Origin: an uncultured Chitinophagaceae bacterium
GTDB taxonomy: Bacteria > Bacteroidota > Bacteroidia > Chitinophagales > Chitinophagaceae
Assembly (NCBI GenBank): GCA_937981995.1
Contig: CALJNC010000056.1
Coordinates: 1 to 37,105 of the forward strand
Reading direction: 5' to 3'
Length of the DNA stretch: 37,105 nucleotides
The notes beneath the pieces are model-generated. The model saw nothing but the letters and a program-made list of their open reading frames with translations, did no database searches and had not been told where the DNA came from. This document shows, piece after piece, positions 33,567-37,105 of this stretch; position 1 is the first letter of the stretch; each line of letters begins with the position of its first letter. Made by a program: the position numbers and the translations under genes.

Positions 33567-35329
33567 TTTAATACGTTCTTTAACAAGCCTAAGGTTTTTG
33601 ATTCTAGTTTTTCAATATCTTCAAGAATATTGGATAAATCCCTATAATTTCCCGCATTATGAAATTTTTCGATAAAGTTTATCGAATATCCAATTTTGAT
33701 AGATTTTTCATCTGGTTTAGCATTTGGGGTATATGTTAAAACTTCATTTTCTAAATATTCATTAATATCTTCATTCAGTGGGATATATTCAAAATCTTTA
33801 AAATCATTTCCTGTTTTAAAATCGTTTTCAGAGTGCTTTATTTTTATTGAATAATAACCAAATTCATTATTGGTGAATATCTTAGAATGCTCATTATCGT
33901 TTTCATTTAAATAGAGACTTACTATCTCTTTTATATGTTTAGAGCTTAAATCATTTTTTTTGTGACCTAAAGCTTTTGTTCTTTTCTTAAAAAAGCCATC
34001 AGCCTTTATAAGCTGTACTTTTCCTTTCCTGCTTTGTTTTTTCTTATTGCTAAGAATTAGCAAATAGGTAGGTTGTGGCGTGTTGTAAAAAATATCTAAC
34101 GGAAGTGCAATTACAGCTTCAAGTAAATCATTTTCCAACAAGAATTGTCGGATCCCACTTTCTCCACTTCCTGCATCGCCAGTAAATAAAGCAGAACCAT
34201 TATGTACAGATGCAATTCGACTTCCGCCATCCTTGGGATCTTTCATTTTAGAGAGCATGTGTAGCATAAACATTAGTTGTCCATCATTGCTGCGTGAGGT
34301 CAAACATTTTTTTTCTAATTCGCCTTTAAAGTTTTTAATCTCAAGGTTAAATCGAGTATCATTTATTTCAATCTTTTTGGCAGTGCCTACATTAAGTTCC
34401 TTTTGGTCTTCTTTCCAACTTGTTCCATAGGGAGGATTGGTTAGCATAAAATTAAACTTTAAGTTAGGGTCAAAACCATACTTGCTAAGTGTAGAGCCAA
34501 ACTGTATTTTTTCTGGGTCTTCCTCCTTTAGTAACATATCTGATTTGCAAACCGCATACATTTCACCAGTATTTTCTTGACCGTATAAGTGGAATGTTGC
34601 TTTGGATTTTATTTCTCCCTCTTGGTTGGTAGCAAACTTTTTAGATTGAGTAAGCATAGCACCTGAACCAGCACAAGGGTCATAAACTAAGAATGTTCCC
34701 TTTTTTATTTTGTCTTTTACAGGAAGATATACCAAGTGAGTCATTAGTTCAATAATCTCTCTTGGAGTAAAGTGTCGTCCTGCTGCTGCATTAGTTTTTT
34801 CGTTAAACCTACGGATAAGGTCTTCAAACATGTAACCCATTGCCATTGGTGAAATCTTCTGTGGACTTAATTCTACTTTTGGGCTACAAAATTTTTCGAG
34901 TACTGAAAAGGTAATTCCTGTTTCTTCAAAAGTGTCTAGCTGATTTCTAAACTTAAATTTTTGAATTATGTCCTGTACATTTTCTGAAAAGCCATTTAAG
35001 TAATCCTCAAGGTTAGAGTCAATGTTTTTAGGGTCGTCCAACAGCTTTTTCATTGTATAGGGTGAAGTGTTGTAAAACTCTAATCCTGAGCCGTGGTCTT
35101 TACTGGTTAATAATCCAGTAAGATTGTCCATTTTGCTTTTATACTCATTGTAAGTTTCAAGTACAAGGTCTTTAGATGGTTCTAGAGCTAAATCCAAACG
35201 TCTCAATACAGTCATTGGTAGAATAACATCTTGGTATTGATTCTCCAAGTATTTATTAATCAATACATCATCTGCAACTGACCAGATAAAATTGATAATA
35301 GGTTGTAAGCTTTGTGTGTCTAAATTCAT
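33563..35329 (-). CDS. hsdM: Type I DNA methyltransferase subunit
   Basis: A protein of about 588 residues, an N6-adenine methyltransferase that protects host DNA and forms the core of the restriction complex. An N-terminal helical HsdM domain (IINFIWSVADDVL, then LPMTVLRRLDLAL) precedes the catalytic domain. The SAM-binding motif is DPCAGSG at about 217-223, and the catalytic motif is NPPYG at about 298-302. HFTPREIIELM lies just before them. The C-terminal region carries additional helices. I chose the Met at 35329 (MNLDTQSLQPI), which matches the family start. A Met at 35359 adds ten residues. It is the first gene of the restriction operon. Confidence 0.94.
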   Translation of the reverse strand: MNLDTQSLQPIINFIWSVADDVLINKYLENQYQDVILPMTVLRRLDLALEPSKDLVLETYNEYKSKMDNLTGLLTSKDHGSGLEFYNTSPYTMKKLLDDPKNIDSNLEDYLNGFSENVQDIIQKFKFRNQLDTFEETGITFSVLEKFCSPKVELSPQKISPMAMGYMFEDLIRRFNEKTNAAAGRHFTPREIIELMTHLVYLPVKDKIKKGTFLVYDPCAGSGAMLTQSKKFATNQEGEIKSKATFHLYGQENTGEMYAVCKSDMLLKEEDPEKIQFGSTLSKYGFDPNLKFNFMLTNPPYGTSWKEDQKELNVGTAKKIEINDTRFNLEIKNFKGELEKKCLTSRSNDGQLMFMLHMLSKMKDPKDGGSRIASVHNGSALFTGDAGSGESGIRQFLLENDLLEAVIALPLDIFYNTPQPTYLLILSNKKKQSRKGKVQLIKADGFFKKRTKALGHKKNDLSSKHIKEIVSLYLNENDNEHSKIFTNNEFGYYSIKIKHSENDFKTGNDFKDFEYIPLNEDINEYLENEVLTYTPNAKPDEKSIKIGYSINFIEKFHNAGNYRDLSNILEDIEKLESKTLGLLKNVLK

Positions 35330-35396
35330 TAATCTTCTTTTTTGTCCTAAACCAATCAAAAGAGGTTGGGTTTAGTAGACTTTAATTAGGGAGTCT

Positions 35397-35404
35397 CAAA
35401 TTTA
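35397..35404 (-). promoter_or_regulatory. Candidate -7 promoter element of hsdM
   Basis: On the minus strand this reads TAAATTTG, a match to TAnnTTTG, 67 bp upstream of the hsdM start. No convincing -33 TTG box lies at the right distance, so it is only a candidate. Confidence 0.35.
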
Positions 35405-35838
35405 AGCTTTCAAGGTGAGGAACATAATTATTTATAGGAGATAATGGATTCTACCAAGGTGGATATACTTAGAGGGTTGCAGGTCAAATTAGTTACAGGT
35501 ACTGAAATTGTGTGAGGTTGGCAAACCAGAAGTGTTGGTATAGGGTATACATAAGAGTGATTTTATTGACCTTCTAAAAAGCATCCCCCCCTTTTTTTCT
35601 ATTTTATAAATTTTTTTTTCAAGTCTGTCGAGCGCATAACCATCTATATGTAATATGTGATGGAGGGGGGGCTTTTTTGGTACTCCCCCCCCCTCTCGGA
35701 TGTTACGGGCAAATTACTATCGGAGAAATTGATTTGTAGGGAATGGAATAAATGAATATTTTAGTAGCGAGTATTTGCATTTTAAGTTGTTCAATACTTC
35801 AACAAGTGGTGCAATGAACTACACTTCAAAATAATATT
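35405..35838. other. Intergenic region with C and G homopolymer runs
   Basis: No gene is seen. In an otherwise AT-rich sequence it holds C7 at 35585-35591 followed by T7, then G7 at 35665-35671 and C9 at 35685-35693. GAGGGGGGG (35663-35671) can pair with CCCCCCCTC (35687-35695) around a 15-nt loop. The G run could instead pair with the C7 run. These tracts lie 256-366 bp upstream of hsdM. Such tracts are prone to slippage, so length may vary between cells, and base-calling in them can also be unreliable. Confidence 0.6.
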
Positions 35839-35859
35839 GGGCGTAAATCGGGGTAAAAA
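35839..35859 (+). repeat. Right copy of island-end repeat
   Basis: A 21-nt element with AAATCGGGGTAAAAA at 35845-35859, matching the left copy at 19465-19485 at 18 of 21 positions. It lies 43 bp inside the right attachment core. Its A-run supplies the T-run of the ssrA terminator on the opposite strand. Confidence 0.6.
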
Positions 35860-35860
35860 A

Positions 35861-35898
35861 ATAGCCAAAACCCTAATTCTAAAGGGTTAAGTGGCTAT
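35861..35898 (-). terminator. Island-supplied ssrA terminator
   Basis: Hairpin with an outer stem ATAGCCA (35861-35867) / TGGCTAT (35892-35898), an inner stem AACCCT (35869-35874) / AGGGTT (35883-35888), and an 8-nt loop. On the minus strand it is followed by TTTTTT. It begins 5 nt after the ssrA 3' end, so it should end the tmRNA transcript. Confidence 0.8.
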
Positions 35899-35902
35899 AT
35901 TT

Positions 35903-35915
35903 GTGGAGCTGGCGG
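35903..35915. repeat. Right attachment site (13-bp core) in intact ssrA
   Basis: GTGGAGCTGGCGG, identical to 19335-19347, here part of the intact ssrA 3' end. The identity ends at both sides of these 13 bp. Confidence 0.85.
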
Positions 35916-36287
35916 GAGTCGAACCCGCGTCCAAACACAATCTCGGAAAGCTTTCTACAAGTTTAGTTTACAATCAGATTTTCGAGTGGTTACAAGTAGA
36001 AAACATACTTAACGCCACCTTATTTGCTGAGCCTCGGCCGAAGCGGAGACTTCATATAAACATAGCAACACTGTTTATACTAGTCGTCGATTTTTGTTGA
36101 TTCAGATGAAGCCAAGTCGTCGACCAGTTGGTTTTCATCCATATATGTCTGCTAATTAATAATTAGGCAGCCATTGCGAAGTTAGATTCGCCATTTCAAA
36201 TTTTGTAAAATGAGATTAAAGTGCAATTCTACAACGCACTACTTGCTTACTATCAAAGAACCTATGCTGTCAAAACCAGTCAGCCCC
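35904..36287 (-). ncRNA. ssrA: tmRNA (transfer-messenger RNA)
   Basis: A one-piece tmRNA of 384 nt that rescues stalled ribosomes. The 5' end is GGGGCTGACTGG (minus strand, from 36287) and the 3' end is GCGGGTTCGACTCCCGC followed by CAGCTCCA, giving a 7-bp acceptor stem (GGGGCTG with CAGCTCC) and a typical T-arm. The CCA tail is not encoded. The tag frame GESNFAMAA with TAA stop lies at 36163-36192. The GC-rich CTCCGCTTCGGCCGAGGC region is compatible with a pseudoknot. The last 13 bases overlap the island's attachment core, so the present 3' end may come from the element while keeping the function intact. Confidence 0.97.
36163..36192 (-). other. tmRNA tag-peptide reading frame
   Basis: On the minus strand this reads G-E-S-N-F-A-M-A-A followed by TAA. 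The tag is added to incomplete proteins and directs them to proteases such as ClpXP. The ending AMAA fits Bacteroidota tags. Confidence 0.92.
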
Positions 36288-36304
36288 AATCTTTATTGGA
36301 AAGA

Positions 36305-36331
36305 CAAAGGTAGAATTTTTTAAGTATCCAA
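36305..36331 (-). promoter_or_regulatory. ssrA promoter
   Basis: On the minus strand TTG at 36331-36329 and TACCTTTG at 36312-36305 are separated by 16 bases, matching the Bacteroidota -33 TTG / -7 TAnnTTTG promoter. Transcription would start about 7 bases further, around 36298, giving a short leader for RNase P to remove before the mature 5' end at 36287. Confidence 0.65.
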
Positions 36332-36370
36332 CGTCCTTAATTTCTTTATTAGTAATATTGAAAATAGTCC

Positions 36371-36958
36371 ATGCGTACTATTTCTCTTATTTTGCTTCTC
36401 TTTCTATTTGCTGCCTGCGCGGATAATGAGCCTTTGAACCCACGTGATCAATACTTTAAGAATAAATTTAATGATGTACAATCGCAGCAATTACCTACTG
36501 CTCGAAAATTAGGCATCAAACCGCAACAAACAAGAGAAGGTATTAATAAGCAAGAACGTTTAATTAAGATAAATTCTGGCAACGGATATAAAATTGCTCA
36601 ACTCACTCATTCGTCGGCTAGGGTTTTACCTCTAACAAAGAAACTGATACGTACTATAGGTCAACGTTTTGCTGATAGTTTGAAAAAAAGAAAATTATTT
36701 AAAGAAAGAGTGGTAGTTACAAGTTTGACTCGTTCCAAACAAGATCAAAAAAGGTTGAGTAGAAGCAATGGTAATGCTGCTGCTCAATCCGCACATTTTT
36801 ATGGAACTACTTTTGATATTAGTTACATCCGGTTTGCAAGAGATAAAAATGACAAGAGAGATATACTAGCTAATGTGCTAGATGATTTACGAAAAGAAAA
36901 ACGATGCTGGGTCAAATATGAAATCAATCAAAGATGTTTTCATATTACGGTGCGATAA
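36371..36958 (+). CDS. DUF5715 lipoprotein, M15 peptidase-like
   Basis: A 195-residue lipoprotein: signal sequence with lipobox AAC (ISLILLLFLFAACADN), a Gln/Lys-rich linker, and a C-terminal domain with the D-Ala-D-Ala carboxypeptidase M15-like pattern VTSLTRSKQDQ, SAHFYGTTFDISY (HxxxxxxxD) and CFHITV. The His, Asp and final His are the zinc ligands in M15 enzymes, so a murein-peptide-cleaving activity is possible, although DUF5715 members have no proven function. It is divergent from ssrA, and its stop is immediately followed by the stop of the convergent rnc gene. Confidence 0.82.
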   Translation: MRTISLILLLFLFAACADNEPLNPRDQYFKNKFNDVQSQQLPTARKLGIKPQQTREGINKQERLIKINSGNGYKIAQLTHSSARVLPLTKKLIRTIGQRFADSLKKRKLFKERVVVTSLTRSKQDQKRLSRSNGNAAAQSAHFYGTTFDISYIRFARDKNDKRDILANVLDDLRKEKRCWVKYEINQRCFHITVR

Positions 36959-37105
36959 TTACACCCCTACAATTTCTATAGCATCGCGTGCTGCTATTTT
37001 ACTGGCTTCTTTTTTAGTAAGGGCTGAACCCTGGCAAATTAATTCGCCGTCTAGTTTTATACCAATATTAAAACGTTGTCTTCCATTGGGAGCATCATCA
37101 TGTTC
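36959..37105 (-). CDS. rnc: Ribonuclease III, C-terminal part (partial)
   Basis: The last 48 residues of a protein that continues beyond the window. The segment RFNIGIKLDGELICQG, then SALTKKEASKIAARDAIEIV, is the second half of a double-stranded-RNA-binding domain, with the KKEASKIAA helix that contacts the RNA backbone. In bacteria this C-terminal domain belongs to RNase III, which processes rRNA precursors and other double-stranded RNA. The nuclease domain is outside the window, so the assignment rests on the dsRBD alone. Confidence 0.82.
   Translation of the reverse strand, partial: EHDDAPNGRQRFNIGIKLDGELICQGSALTKKEASKIAARDAIEIVGV

Larger units (their letters stand above)
19335..35915. 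mobile_element. Integrated genomic island in ssrA (16.6 kb)
   Basis: The element is delimited by a 13-bp direct repeat identical to the 3' end of ssrA. A tyrosine integrase reads inward from the left end. Contents in order: integrase, unknown protein, HTH protein, polymerase-like protein, exported proteins of unknown function, and a type I restriction-modification locus. An intact ssrA lies at the right boundary. tmRNA 3' ends are well-known integration targets. No conjugation, relaxase or virion genes were recognised, so transfer would need a helper. The boundaries assume that the crossover lies in the 13-bp core. Confidence 0.88.

Noticed and set aside
19335-35915. Island as a conjugative element or prophage
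   Set aside because: No relaxase, coupling protein, type IV secretion, capsid, terminase or tail gene was recognised.
35891-36100. Open frame of 69 codons on the plus strand
   Set aside because: It lies antisense within the tmRNA gene and is a by-product of that sequence.

Overview
The window is AT-rich chromosomal DNA from a member of the Bacteroidota, probably close to the Chitinophagales/Sphingobacteriales. The signs are a Por/type IX secretion C-terminal sorting domain, promoter-like TAnnTTTG elements, a tmRNA tag ending in GESNFAMAA, an enlarged LspA, and a DUF1800/DUF1501 gene pair. It divides into a housekeeping segment (1-19334), an integrated genomic island (19335-35915), and the resumed chromosome (35916-37105).

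Housekeeping segment. A DUF1800-DUF1501 pair (minus strand) is divergent from a plus-strand run: dipeptide epimerase, signal peptidase II, M23 peptidase, PrxQ/Bcp peroxiredoxin, a small HExxH protein, ApaG, penicillin-binding protein 1A, a DUF3108 protein and a leucine-rich-repeat protein. Several of these act on the cell wall or envelope. The run ends at a shared hairpin terminator facing an Omp85-family outer membrane protein. HemW, a chromate transporter and a TMTC-like membrane/TPR protein follow.

Island. A 16.6-kb element sits in the 3' end of the tmRNA gene (ssrA, minus strand) and is bounded by a 13-bp direct repeat of the ssrA 3' end. It appears to have displaced the original ssrA terminator, which now lies next to the left repeat. 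In its place it supplies its own hairpin terminator directly behind the restored ssrA 3' end. The left end carries a tyrosine integrase, an unknown protein, a small HTH (excisionase-like) protein behind a 19-bp palindrome, and a compact protein that I read as a minimal family-A DNA-polymerase-like enzyme, probably the element's replication protein. The middle holds a group of small exported proteins and lipoproteins of mostly unknown function. The right end is a minus-strand type I restriction-modification locus: hsdM, a half-size hsdS, a 116-aa unknown, an AlbA_2/ATPase-type protein and hsdR. Three exported proteins (a lipoprotein with twelve CxxC motifs, a WNEYG-repeat protein and a KTSC lipoprotein) continue in the same direction with 7-24 bp spacing, so they may be read with hsdR. 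No relaxase, conjugation or capsid gene is visible, so the element is more like a mobilisable or satellite-type defence island than a complete ICE or prophage.

Resumed chromosome. The intact ssrA with its promoter is divergent from a DUF5715/M15-like lipoprotein. That gene is convergent with the C-terminal end of RNase III (rnc), which runs off the window.
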